DNA of 64,000 nt. Source: Sporopachydermia quercuum. Taxonomy: Eukaryota; Ascomycota; Sporopachydermiomycetes; Sporopachydermiales; Sporopachydermiaceae. This document shows positions 10,518 to 20,128 of the stretch, one piece after another. Position numbers and translations under genes: made by a program. Within the stretch, counting starts at the first letter, position 1. Every line of letters begins with the position of its first letter. The notes beneath the pieces were generated by a model. That model did not search any database and was not told the DNA's origin. It saw only the letters and a list, made by a program, of their open reading frames with translations. The DNA is taken from contig BCGN01000005.1 in NCBI GenBank assembly GCA_001599295.1, positions 372,001-436,000 on the forward strand, written 5' to 3'.

Positions 10518-11277
10518 TTAATTCTCCTTTCGTCTCTTCTTTTCTTTGTCATCTGCGTCACTTGAAAAGCCAAATTGTTCATGCACAGTTACAGAAACGA
10601 ATTCTCGTAGCCTTTCCTCAGGATTTTCGCTATTCACAATGTCTTCAAGCTTCCTCCTCCTTTCATCATCAATTTCCATATCTTGACCTTCTTCACTAGC
10701 TTCGTAAGTATATCGAATGTTCTCACGGCCTAACTGGGCTATTTGCTGATTTAACTTAGAGCTCTCTTCGGGAACTTCTCCAGCCAATGATTCAAGATAT
10801 GCTATCACTTCTGGAAACTCTTCATCTTCTCGTAGATATTCTAATGGCTATTTATAGTAAATTCAAAGTTAGTACTCATATTATATTCAGCAGTACTCAA
10901 ACGTTGTACTCTAAACTGGAAAGCTCCCCAACTGACCACAACAATCAATAAATTCTTTTCTAATAACATACAGTTTGACCAGACGCATTCGTTTTTGTCC
11001 AATCAGCACCATAAGTTTCTATCAACTCTTTAGCAATCGAAACTTCTTCAACATGATGCAAAGGTGTGTCCCCATCATTGTCTTGTATATTCACATCTCC
11101 GCCGTTATCTACCAAATACTTCAATAAATCTTTATATGCATAAGAAGCAGCTGCATGCATTGGAGTATATCCATTGGGATCTTTGCTGTTTGCAGTAAAA
11201 TCTCCAGTTCTAATATATTCTTCTACCAGTTCCTGATTACCATCAGAGGCTGCAATCCATATGTTTATCAGACTCAT
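10518..11277 (-). CDS. Ankyrin-repeat protein of the YCR051W type, two exons
   Basis: Exon 1 is 11277-10972 and exon 2 is 10847-10518, joining in phase 0 to a 211-residue protein. The intron (10971-10848, 124 nt) starts GTATGT and has branch point TACTAAC at 10874-10868, ending TAG. Exon 1 begins MSLINIWIAASDG and contains ankyrin repeats with NGYTPMHAAASY and NDGDTPLHHVE. Exon 2 continues PLEYLREDEEFPEVIAYLESL and ends in an acidic then Lys/Arg-rich tail. The order and length (211 versus about 222 residues) match the uncharacterised S. cerevisiae protein YCR051W. The start is the first ATG; the GTG further upstream was not used. No biochemical role is known to me beyond ankyrin-mediated protein binding. 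Confidence 0.88.
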
Positions 11278-13042
11278 GTTCTTGTACTTATTCTTCACTG
11301 ATATATCTTCCTCTAAAGTTTAGAAGCTTCACCAGATATTGTATCCTATAAATTTTTTCCGTAGGACAGTAACAACTACCCCCCACTTACAATATGTGTA
11401 TTTCTTATATCAATCAAATTGGTCAATCTAGTTACCAGATCCTGTGTAAGCTGAAAATTACTCTCATCATCAGAAGCTTCCAAGTTTTTTCTCAGATGGA
11501 GACTTTATGTAAAGTCTTCACAACAACATCACATCTCCACTCAAGATTTCATCAAGGTGTCTGTTTCCTCTTTAACTAACAGGAGTGTCATGAGTTTTGA
11601 CTTTCTTGTAGTATGGAGACCCCATATTACATATTCAATATGACGGAACCATAACAATTATGACCACTCATAGTGCGCTATCCGTAGATCCAACACATCT
11701 TTCATTTTTAGTCACTACCTATTATTCACTACTCAACAAATCTCTCATATCTCATTGTTCATTCTTCCTCATTTGTATTGCCAGCTCTGCACTCAGACCT
11801 ATCAAATTAAAGTTAACGTTTATTTATCCATTGGGTTTTGTCTACCCATACCGAATATATTCGTACACTGTTCTTGTGTCACTTTTAACAGACTGACTCA
11901 TTTAATGAAGAAAATAGTATTGAAAACAATTGTAAATTGATCATTTCTCAGCTAGAATAACGAGGGTAATTAAAATATTGTTTACTGACTAATCTGCTAC
12001 ATGTTAGTGCAATTTTATACTACACTCAAAACTAATATACCGACCGTGTTAAATAGTATGCAAGCAAACCTCCCATATCAACTTCAAAGGTTATATATCC
12101 GAAGACCAATTNTAATGCTAAAACCCCTGAAGTTATTTATCAATCAATTAGGAGAAATTAAGTCTTTCCGAATATCCCAAAAATTCAATACTTTTTCAAT
12201 TTTAATATTTCTTTATACTCCTGTTTAATCACCTAGCTAATCATCTGAGTGCCATCAGGTAGCAATTCAATTGTCATACTTCCACCCAAATCACATGTTA
12301 TTGGTTACAGGGAGTAGTCATCGCAATCCCATGGAAATAAACTCTAAGCCACATNTCTCTGGCTCATCAAACCCCAATTCAGCTTTACCCCATCTTATAC
12401 GTAAGCTTCTCAAACTAAGCGTTACTTAAGAATAGTACGTAGTTTAGTTTAGTAGTACAAGCTTCAATACTGGCGAAGATGAATTTGTACTACTTCTCAA
12501 GAGTGTAGAGGCTTGTTGGGCTTTAGTAAGTCATATACTTATACCGAAGAAGCAGAANCAAGTTAAACATTTATCTTTTTAAAGAAGTTGACATTGGGAA
12601 TTTTCATTATATCCAACAATTCAAAGGTTAGGGGATTCGGTTATGATTCAATACGATTTAATAATCTTATTATTTGCTTTCCTAATTGTTGTTTATTTAT
12701 CCTGAAAAACTTATAGTGAGACTGATAGCTTCGACGAAGGATAGTCAATTTTCTACAGAATCAGTATAAGAAGTAGCTCATCGGTCCTTGTTACCTATGT
12801 ATCACAATTTATTATGAAAGGGTTGATAGTATAACCATAGTAAACAATTGTAATTTATATTGAACTTGGTTGAAAAAGGGTTAACTAGCCTGTTAAATCT
12901 TACAATCAATTGGAAACAACAGGTTTTTATAGAAGTATTATTGCACTTGAATAGCGAAATTACGGCAAAGTAGGCATTAAGAGAAAACATTGCAAAAGTT
13001 ATAATAGAGATCTCAACAACTATAGCAACTATAATATCCCAA
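11278..13042. other. 1.76 kb intergenic region upstream of ACL2
   Basis: Divergent region between the ankyrin gene and the ATP-citrate lyase gene. It has C-rich patches such as CCCCCC near 11378. It also has a few ATG-started open frames (for example 11660-11896 and 12001-12228) of biased, hydrophobic composition with no recognisable domain. I treat it as non-coding. Confidence 0.4.
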
Positions 13043-14572
13043 ATGTCAGCTAAATCAATTAGAGAAGCCGATGGTAAGGCTTTATTAGCCTTTTTCCTAT
13101 CAAAGTCACCAGTTTACANTAAGACTGAACCGGAGCATAGGTTTGAATCAGGACCAGCTAAAGTCGCTCCTTTATATTTTGAAGATGANAAGCCAGAAAC
13201 GTTTGACGATGTTATCATTAGAGCCGAATTACAATACCCCTGGTTATCAAAAGAAGGTGCCAAGTTTGTTGTCAAACCGGATGCCCTTATCAAGAGAAGA
13301 GGGAAATCTGGTTTGTTGGGATTAAACAAAACATGGGATGGATGCAAGCAATGGATTAAGGAGAGAGCTGGAAAGCCAGTTGAAGTTGAAGCAATCGTTG
13401 GAACCTTGAAGAATTTCATTGTTGAACCATTTGTTCCCCACCCACAGGAAACCGAATATTATATCAACATGCACTCTGTTAGAGAAGGGGATTGGATTCT
13501 CTTTTATCACGAGGGTGGTGTAGATGTTGGTGATGTTGATTCTAAAGCATCCAAGATTCTGATTCCTGTCGACTTGAAGAATGAATACCCTTCAGAAGAA
13601 GAAATCGAAAAAGCTTTATTATCACAAGTTCCTACATCACAACATAAGACTTTATTAGACTTTATTAATCGTCTATATGCTGTTTACGTCGATTTACAAT
13701 TCACCTATTTGGAAATTAATCCATTGGTGGTTGTTCCATCTGAAAATGATGTAAATGTCTACTATCTTGATCTTGCCGCCAAGTTGGATCAAACTGCTGA
13801 ATTCGAATGCGGATTCAAATGGGCTGAAGCTCGTTCTCCCAAGAACTTAGGTATTTCCCAAATCAATGGTATTGCAAGCAAAACTAATGGAAAGCTTAAC
13901 ATTGATGCTGGTCCACCAATGGAATTTCCTGCTCCTTTCGGAAGAGAACTGACTAAAGAAGAAGCTTTCATTGCTGATTTGGATGCAAAGACCGGTGCTT
14001 CTTTGAAATTGACTGTTTTGAACCCGAACGGAAAAATCTGGACATTAGTTGCTGGAGGTGGGGCATCTGTTGTTTACGCTGACGTCATTGCTGCATCCGG
14101 ATATTCCGATGAATTGGCTAATTATGGAGAGTACTCAGGTGCTCCAACCGAAGTTCAAACCTATGAATATGCTAAGACTGTCATTGACCTAATGACTAGA
14201 AGTCCACCAAACGAGGATAAAGAGTTTGGTAAAATCCTCTTCATTGGTGGTGGTATTGCCAATTTCTCACAAGTTGGATCAACATTTAAGGGTATAATTA
14301 GAGCTTTCAGGGAATACAATAGTTTGCTCCACGAACATGATGTCAGAATCTTTGTTCGACGTGGTGGTCCAAACTGGCAAGAAGGTCTTGAATTGCTTAG
14401 AAGATGTGGTCAAGAACTCGATCTGAATATGGTTATTTATGGTCCTGATATGCACGTTTCAGGTATCGTTCCTCTAGCTTTGAAAGGAATCGTCCCACAA
14501 AACATACAACCATTTGGTGGAATAAAAGCAGATAGTGCCACAACTTCGGGTATGGCTACCCCAATCCATTAA
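13043..14572 (+). CDS. ACL2: ATP-citrate lyase subunit 2 (ATP-grasp and citrate-binding subunit)
   Basis: A 509-residue protein starting MSAKSIREADGKALLAFFL, the typical fungal ACL2 start. It corresponds to the N-terminal part of animal ATP-citrate lyase: an ATP-grasp/succinyl-CoA-synthetase-beta-like region (FVVKPDALIKRRGKSGL near residues 72-90; LEINPLVVV near 230), then the citrate-binding domain with TLVAGGGASVVYADVI, GGGIANFSQVG and YGPDMHVSGIVPLAL. With ACL1, which carries the catalytic His and the CoA/citrate-synthase-like part, it cleaves cytosolic citrate to acetyl-CoA and oxaloacetate for lipid synthesis and acetylation. In filamentous ascomycetes acl1 and acl2 are neighbours; here no ACL1 is visible next to it. 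Two N bases near the 5' end leave the frame intact. The enzyme is typical of oleaginous or early-branching yeasts and absent from Saccharomyces. Confidence 0.95.
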   Translation: MSAKSIREADGKALLAFFLSKSPVYXKTEPEHRFESGPAKVAPLYFEDXKPETFDDVIIRAELQYPWLSKEGAKFVVKPDALIKRRGKSGLLGLNKTWDGCKQWIKERAGKPVEVEAIVGTLKNFIVEPFVPHPQETEYYINMHSVREGDWILFYHEGGVDVGDVDSKASKILIPVDLKNEYPSEEEIEKALLSQVPTSQHKTLLDFINRLYAVYVDLQFTYLEINPLVVVPSENDVNVYYLDLAAKLDQTAEFECGFKWAEARSPKNLGISQINGIASKTNGKLNIDAGPPMEFPAPFGRELTKEEAFIADLDAKTGASLKLTVLNPNGKIWTLVAGGGASVVYADVIAASGYSDELANYGEYSGAPTEVQTYEYAKTVIDLMTRSPPNEDKEFGKILFIGGGIANFSQVGSTFKGIIRAFREYNSLLHEHDVRIFVRRGGPNWQEGLELLRRCGQELDLNMVIYGPDMHVSGIVPLALKGIVPQNIQPFGGIKADSATTSGMATPIH

Positions 14573-14731
14573 ATAGACCAATTACATTACATAAACCCTC
14601 ATAATATGCTTTTCACTTTATTCATTTTGTTCAAGGTTTGCTCCCTCATTATTACTGCTTCTGTTAATTTAATTTAATACACATTTAACTATCAGTTGAC
14701 CATTTTATTTGTAAGCAGCAAATGATCTATA

Positions 14732-14740
14732 AAACCCTAA
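14732..14740. promoter_or_regulatory. Candidate Tbf1 site (AAACCCTAA) upstream of RPS27
   Basis: AAACCCTAA matches the TTAGGGTTT-type site bound by Tbf1. It lies about 455 bp upstream of the RPS27 ATG. In Candida albicans, Tbf1 and Cbf1 are the main ribosomal-protein-gene regulators. The match is seen in the sequence; binding is inferred. Confidence 0.4.
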
Positions 14741-14837
14741 TGAGAAGTGTTTTATAACAACTTTGCTAACTCTACTATTCTTCCACCCACGGACAATTTT
14801 GTGAATAACTCAAAAAGATATTAGACCTAACATATTA

Positions 14838-14845
14838 CACGTGAC
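14838..14845. promoter_or_regulatory. Candidate Cbf1 E-box (CACGTGAC) upstream of RPS27
   Basis: CACGTGAC is the preferred Cbf1 site. It lies about 350 bp upstream of the RPS27 ATG and about 100 bp from the Tbf1-like motif. Binding is inferred from the motif pair only. Confidence 0.4.
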
Positions 14846-15193
14846 ATATCAAGGTGAACAAATATCGGTCACAATTCTTCCTAGTGGAAACTATGATGTG
14901 CTGAAATATACCCGTAGATGCAAGATTTTTCAGAAGGACATTTCTCCAGAAGACTGTAAAAGTTTAATTTCATTGTGAAAGAATTTTGCATGGTAACGTG
15001 CGAGCCAGGAATGCCACACTGGAGGAACGCATTGTCAGTTCGCTACCTACCCTCATACGACTCTTTATTAGACATCTTAAAACTTCGGTGATTATACAAA
15101 GCTGTTCATAAATTATCATTAGAACATAGAGCTTTATCTTGTTTCTACAGCATCATAACACTAGCGATAGTTAAATAGATTAAATAATTCAAG

Positions 15194-15850
15194 ATGGTAC
15201 GTAACGAATAGTTGAACTGCAGAAAGAAGTATGGCTGATGTGCGAGGAAATTATCGAATTACGACAATAGAAGAGACAAATTTTCAACACTTCTGTATAA
15301 GGATTTTGCACAATGATCGAAATAATTGCAACAGCAGTGACTACAATATCCACTGAAGAAGTCATATCAATGATAGAAAGAAGGTGGTGAAACGACCGAG
15401 TCAACAACTTTGAAAATGAAAGTAAAACTTAAGAAAGTCTTCGCTTTCAAATCGATGGTCATTTAGGATTTCTCGGCTTTTTCACGGCTTTTTCAAGAAT
15501 TCAGATAAATAATTCCATGACTTCTCACCAAACGTTCAAGTTGCATCAAAGTTGCTTAGCGCATNTTTTTTAGATTGTTTGATATGTTACTAACTATCAT
15601 ATAGGTTTTAGTTCAGGATTTGTTAAACCCTACCGCTCAGTCAGAAGCCAAGAAGCACAAGCTCAAGACCCTTGTGCAAGGTCCCAGATCATACTTCATG
15701 GATGTTAAGTGCCCTGGCTGCTTGACTATCTCTACTGTTTTCTCACACGCTCAAACCGCTGTCACCTGCGGATCATGCGCCACTGTCCTTTGCCAACCAA
15801 CCGGTGGTAAGGCTAAGTTGACTGAAGGCTGCTCTTTCAGAAAGAAGTAA
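15194..15850 (+). CDS. RPS27: Cytosolic small-subunit ribosomal protein eS27, two exons
   Basis: Exon 1 is only the ATG (15194-15196). The intron starts GTACGT at 15197, has branch point TACTAAC at 15588-15594 and ends TAG at 15604; exon 2 is 15605-15850. The spliced product of 82 residues begins [20 protein letters not shown] and has the eS27 zinc finger, CPGC then CGSC, about residues 37-58. It ends with [15 protein letters not shown]. Length and intron position (right after the start codon) match S. cerevisiae RPS27A/B, also 82 residues. The protein sits on the 40S subunit and takes part in late pre-rRNA processing. The 408-nt intron is long for this window; I saw no convincing snoRNA in it. 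Confidence 0.96.
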
Positions 15851-16753
15851 AATTCTTCTAAAAAAGCAATAATTTCTATAAATCAATAATGTCAAAATAA
15901 ATTTGTTTTATTAATTTTTGGTCCTGTATATTCAGATTTGAAGATAGAGTATGCAAATTGGTCTGCATGCACAACAACGGAAGATGGCATACATCCCAAT
16001 CACTGCTATGACAACAGCCGACGAGAAGGGATTTTCAGTTCACCCTTGTATAGTAGGTGTCCTGAGTTTGGGTTTTTTCGGTATTTTTCTTGAAGTGGTC
16101 TAAACTAATCTCTCANTACGAATCAAAGAGAACTCTAAAGGATCTCTTTTGCCGATAAGATACATCATACCAGTTGAAACTTAAGCACTTGTGATTCTAA
16201 TTTCCACTATATGGGACCGTAGATATTTTCCCCCCTCCCGTTGTGTCTCCACTCCAGATTACTAAAGCTCTAATACTCTGTAAGCAAGAAAAGAGTACTT
16301 GAATATTCCGGAATCATTGTAACCCGAACCAACAACATTACCATCATATCTAGTAGTTTTAATTTTCTTTTTCCCCGATTCTCATCAAACATTCGTATAA
16401 CGAAACTCTTGGTTTCAACAAGAAATGTTAACCACAAATCACATGACCAAATATTACTTTATAAATCCATACTTACGGAAACTATCTTAATGACGCGTGT
16501 GGAAACGGAAATAATACTCTCTCGTCCAACAAACACGTAGTTTACTTACTACAAGAGAATTCATAATATGCCAACAGAAAGGATCCATTGCCTGGTGATG
16601 AGAAGAGTTCAGTCAATCCATTTATTTGATTCTTAATACCTGCCTTTGAATCCGGACTCATTTTAGTCAACAAAGATAGATTATATACTCAGGATATTTG
16701 ATAGGCTGGGTTTTAATATACAAGGAAGTTGTAGTCGATTAAGATAAAAGAAG
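15851..16753. other. RPS27-EMP24 intergenic region
   Basis: About 900 bp holding the RPS27 3' end and the EMP24 promoter. It has a C-rich tract (about 16230-16240) and otherwise unremarkable AT-rich DNA. No gene was recognised. Confidence 0.4.
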
Positions 16754-17484
16754 ATGAAGTGTCTAGGAGCTTTCTTCATGGCATTAGCCATGTTTATCAA
16801 TGTCACATTGGCTCATAATGTACTATTAAACCCTCGAGGAAAAGCTTGTTTCTTTGAGAATTTAAAGAAGGGAGATAAACTTAGTGTAACGTTTCAAGTC
16901 GGGAACAGAAATCCTGGCTCATCTGAACAATTGCTTACTGATTTCTGGATTATGAATCCTCACAATGTTTTAGTTGAAAAACTATTAGATGTCTCTCACG
17001 GAGATATCTCACATGACGTCAAGACAAGCGGTAGATACGAATACTGCTTCTCAAATGAGAACTCTTTGATTGACACCAAGGACATCACATTCAATATCCA
17101 CGGTGTCGTGTATGTTGATGCCAGCGAAGATTCCAGTTCCCTGGATACCGAAGTCCGTCAATTNGGCCAACTCATTCAAGATGTTAAGAATGAACAAGTA
17201 AGTAATTTTACTAGTGTTGAATGCTTTTAGAAGAGGTTTGGATTTATTCGCATTGAAAACAAGAAATTCACGATTTATTAGTTTGATTCTTTTCGCTNAT
17301 ACATATACTAACGTATCAACAGGGTTATATTGTCATTCGTGAACGTGTTCACAGAAATACTGCTGAATCTACAAATTCTAGAGTCAAGTGGTGGTCAGTT
17401 TTCCAGCTACTTGTTGTCGCTGTGAACAGCGTTTTCCAAATTTATTATCTCCGAAGATTTTTTGAGGTTAAGACTGTTGTTTAA
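16754..17484 (+). CDS. EMP24: p24-family COPII cargo receptor Emp24, two exons
   Basis: Exon 1 is 16754-17197 and exon 2 is 17323-17484, phase 0. The intron starts GTAAGT, has branch point TACTAAC at 17306-17312 and ends CAG. The 201-residue product has a signal peptide (about 1-20, ending VTLA before HNVLL), the GOLD domain with its disulfide cysteines (Cys32 and the Cys in YEYCF), the conserved FNIHGVVYVD block and a coiled neck. Exon 2 supplies RNTAES, RVKWWSVFQ, a membrane span and the cytosolic tail YLRRFFEVKTVV, whose FF pair fits COPII binding. Emp24 with Erv25, Erp1 and Erp2 sorts GPI-anchored and other proteins out of the ER. Length matches S. cerevisiae Emp24 (203). One N lies in exon 1. 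Confidence 0.96.
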
Positions 17485-17671
17485 ATGGAATTACTGGATC
17501 AAGCTAGCAAATTGGATTACTGGGAATGATTCTTGAATCAAGCGCCATAATGACAGAATCTAATTATAGTTTAAATAAACAAGCATTTGCAACCTTTCAT
17601 AATCTAATATCTATATACATCATAATATAATTATCATTTCCTTTGAAATACATTAGAAGCACTTTTACATA

Positions 17672-20128
17672 TTATGCAGAGTACTCCGGTACGTTTCTAT
17701 TATCCCATGAGCTAATATCATTATTCTGTTCTTCGGTACTAGGACTAATAGAATTGTCGGGACCATTCGTTGAATCTCCTGCTGTTCTCAAAGATGAGGA
17801 TGGTGAGAGTGATGAGTGTGACGGAGGTGATAGATAATCCATAGGTGATGATTCCAATGCTAATAATCTTAATCTCTCCCTCTCTAACTTATCAGACTCT
17901 TCATTGTCAACATCATCAAGCCCTGGAGGATCTGAAGGACCTGTCTCTGCCTCACCCCGCTCATATGTATAATTGTAATAAAAATTTCCATCATCATTGA
18001 TTTCGATGGACGGTTCACTCTCCATATTAATCATTCTCATTAGTTCTTGTTCCTGCTTGTCCATATATGGCGAAAGATGTCCTCTATGTAAAGATTCACT
18101 ATTTGAAACAGGAGTAACAAGTGCCTGTTCTTGATGTATCGGCCTATCCAGTTTGTTTGAAATAGAATCCTGGTTCTGATGATCACCTATGATGATTCCC
18201 TCAGTAAGTTTAATGACATCTTTATTACGTTTGATTTTCTCTTCGTCAATCAAGCCTTCAATCTCGAATTTACGGAAATCCAACGAGCCCGTTAGATCTA
18301 TCAAAACCTCAACAACGTACTTGAATTCCAGGATTGATGTTTTGATCGATGGTATCACATTGACAGGAATTCTGAGTGTTGAATTGATTATTGCTGTATT
18401 ATTCTGAGGATCTGTAATTATAGGGGCTATTATTTGATTAATATCTTTTCTGTATGCATAGGTCCGATTTAGTATACTGATTCGCGATACAGTAATCAAT
18501 ACTGAATGAAGAGCGTGTAATGGTACAGGATGTATTATTTTAAGTTGTGCTCTTATAGTATCACCAACGGTGTAGCCTCCACTACCTAAAGAAAATGTAA
18601 TTTCGCTTTTGACTGCTTTCAAAGATTTTATATTGGATGACTTGATACCTGAAGCTGGTGGTGGTGATGGCGAGTTGTTTGGTATTCTGGATGCCGTTGA
18701 TGTTACAGTGGACGATGCAATAAATGATGACGATGATAATGATCCCATAGCGCCTTGTTGAGCTTTTTTCAACTGTCTCTTCCTGTTGAGATTAAACGAG
18801 GAAAATATACTAGAATTTGGTTGGTGCGTTAGAGTGAGTCTCTGAGGTTTAGGTCTTGTTATATCGTCGATACTCATCATAGAAACTATAGGTATTTCCT
18901 TATCGGTGATGGCAGTAACAGACAAGCTGTAGTTACCTCGAGAGCTATAAGTACAAGATCTGATTGAGTTTGTTGGCGAGATGGAAGGAGAGGAAAGAGG
19001 TGATCTAGGTGAAGATGGTGAGTGAGTTTGTTCTACGCTTGATGTTGATGATTTTGATGGTGTGCTAGCGTTTTCTGAGTTTGCGGGTGATATGATAAAG
19101 GAGCTGGACGGATGATTCAATAAACTTGAGGTCGTAGGCTTTATTAACCAATGGCAGGCTCTCAATGAATATATGATAAATCCTTTCTCAAATTTGACAG
19201 AACTACAGAGATTTGACTTCGGTAGTTGAATTTTGAATGGGAACTTGTGTATACCCCGCATAAGTTGTATTGGGTTTTGCAAGACATTCAAATGTGATTC
19301 AAACAGAATGACTTTTATTTTGCCATGTCGTTCAATAGTCCTACTTCCCTGTAAAGAAGGACCTGATGCGATGGATGATGTTGTAGATGATAAAGCAGAA
19401 GCTGGTGATGAAAATATTGATGAAGAAGATGCTGACTCTCTAGATGAATTGGTCCAAATGTCACTATTCGTACTGTGAGTCGTAACAATATTATTACTGT
19501 CATCTCCTGCTAACTTCTGCATATTTGGGTTAAAACTGATCATACTTCCTTTCAAAAACCGAGATTTCGCTGCTGTAGGTGCTTTAATTACTATTTCGCC
19601 TCTAAAACCCAAGGATATCTTAGAATCATAACTGTTGGCTTTCAAACATTTGAAGATCACTGTACCGCACACAAAGTCGCCAGGAGAATAAGATCTATAG
19701 GGGTCATCTAATTCAATATAAAGATTGTCCGAATCAGACATTGAAGATAAAATTGATCTTTTTGAGTAGTCGAAAGGGTTAGGGTTCTGGATTTTATTGA
19801 AAATAGGTTGACTACTGGGTATGTTGTTACTGTTATTGTTTGTGGGTTCTCTATTCGTTGTGGATGCGCTAGCAGATGTTGTTGTTTCTTGAGACCCAGG
19901 TTGAAGCGTTGAAGTGGATGCCGATGAAGATGATGTAGATGATGCTGAAGACTGTGTAGTCTGTCGAGTTATTGTTCCCTGACGATTGTTACTACTCTTA
20001 TAACTGACATCAATATTGTTTAACTGACCATTCGAAACTTCTCTCTGTTCATCGGTTTTATTCCCATAATCACTTTTACGTTTCGCTTTGGATCTTCCCA
20101 AATATCTACTAGTTAGTAGTCTATCCAT
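17672..20128 (-). CDS. Alpha-arrestin-like protein
   Basis: An 818-residue protein with an arrestin N-like domain beginning near residue 135 (LYIELDDPYRSYSPGDFVCGTVIF, a classic arrestin beta-strand pair), MRGIHKFPFKIQLP near residue 288, and an arrestin C-like domain near residues 520-640 (GGYTVGDTIRAQLKIIHPVPLHALHSVLI; ILEFKYVVEVLIDL). Long Ser/Thr-rich low-complexity insertions separate them, as in yeast ART adaptors, which bring the Nedd4-type ligase Rsp5 to plasma-membrane transporters. I find no canonical PPxY; the only PY-like element is VPEY four residues from the end. Which ART it corresponds to cannot be said. The ATG at 20128 is the first in frame. Confidence 0.75.
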   Translation of the reverse strand: MDRLLTSRYLGRSKAKRKSDYGNKTDEQREVSNGQLNNIDVSYKSSNNRQGTITRQTTQSSASSTSSSSASTSTLQPGSQETTTSASASTTNREPTNNNSNNIPSSQPIFNKIQNPNPFDYSKRSILSSMSDSDNLYIELDDPYRSYSPGDFVCGTVIFKCLKANSYDSKISLGFRGEIVIKAPTAAKSRFLKGSMISFNPNMQKLAGDDSNNIVTTHSTNSDIWTNSSRESASSSSIFSSPASALSSTTSSIASGPSLQGSRTIERHGKIKVILFESHLNVLQNPIQLMRGIHKFPFKIQLPKSNLCSSVKFEKGFIIYSLRACHWLIKPTTSSLLNHPSSSFIISPANSENASTPSKSSTSSVEQTHSPSSPRSPLSSPSISPTNSIRSCTYSSRGNYSLSVTAITDKEIPIVSMMSIDDITRPKPQRLTLTHQPNSSIFSSFNLNRKRQLKKAQQGAMGSLSSSSFIASSTVTSTASRIPNNSPSPPPASGIKSSNIKSLKAVKSEITFSLGSGGYTVGDTIRAQLKIIHPVPLHALHSVLITVSRISILNRTYAYRKDINQIIAPIITDPQNNTAIINSTLRIPVNVIPSIKTSILEFKYVVEVLIDLTGSLDFRKFEIEGLIDEEKIKRNKDVIKLTEGIIIGDHQNQDSISNKLDRPIHQEQALVTPVSNSESLHRGHLSPYMDKQEQELMRMINMESEPSIEINDDGNFYYNYTYERGEAETGPSDPPGLDDVDNEESDKLERERLRLLALESSPMDYLSPPSHSSLSPSSSLRTAGDSTNGPDNSISPSTEEQNNDISSWDNRNVPEYSA

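Larger units (their letters stand above)
14573..15193. other. RPS27 upstream region
   Basis: About 620 bp between ACL2 and RPS27, both on the plus strand. It carries an AAACCCTAA motif and a CACGTGAC motif, listed separately. No additional gene is visible. Confidence 0.5.

Noticed and set aside
11660-12228. Hydrophobic small open frames (11660-11896, 12001-12228)
   Set aside because: No recognisable motif or splice partner; biased AT/C-rich composition typical of random frames in intergenic DNA.
15197-15604. Possible intronic snoRNA in the RPS27 intron
   Set aside because: TGATG- and CTGA-like words occur but not with the required spacing and terminal stem.
20101-20122. TACTAAC in the first codons of the alpha-arrestin gene
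   Set aside because: The AG that follows is adjacent to the motif, too close for splicing, and the frame is open through it.
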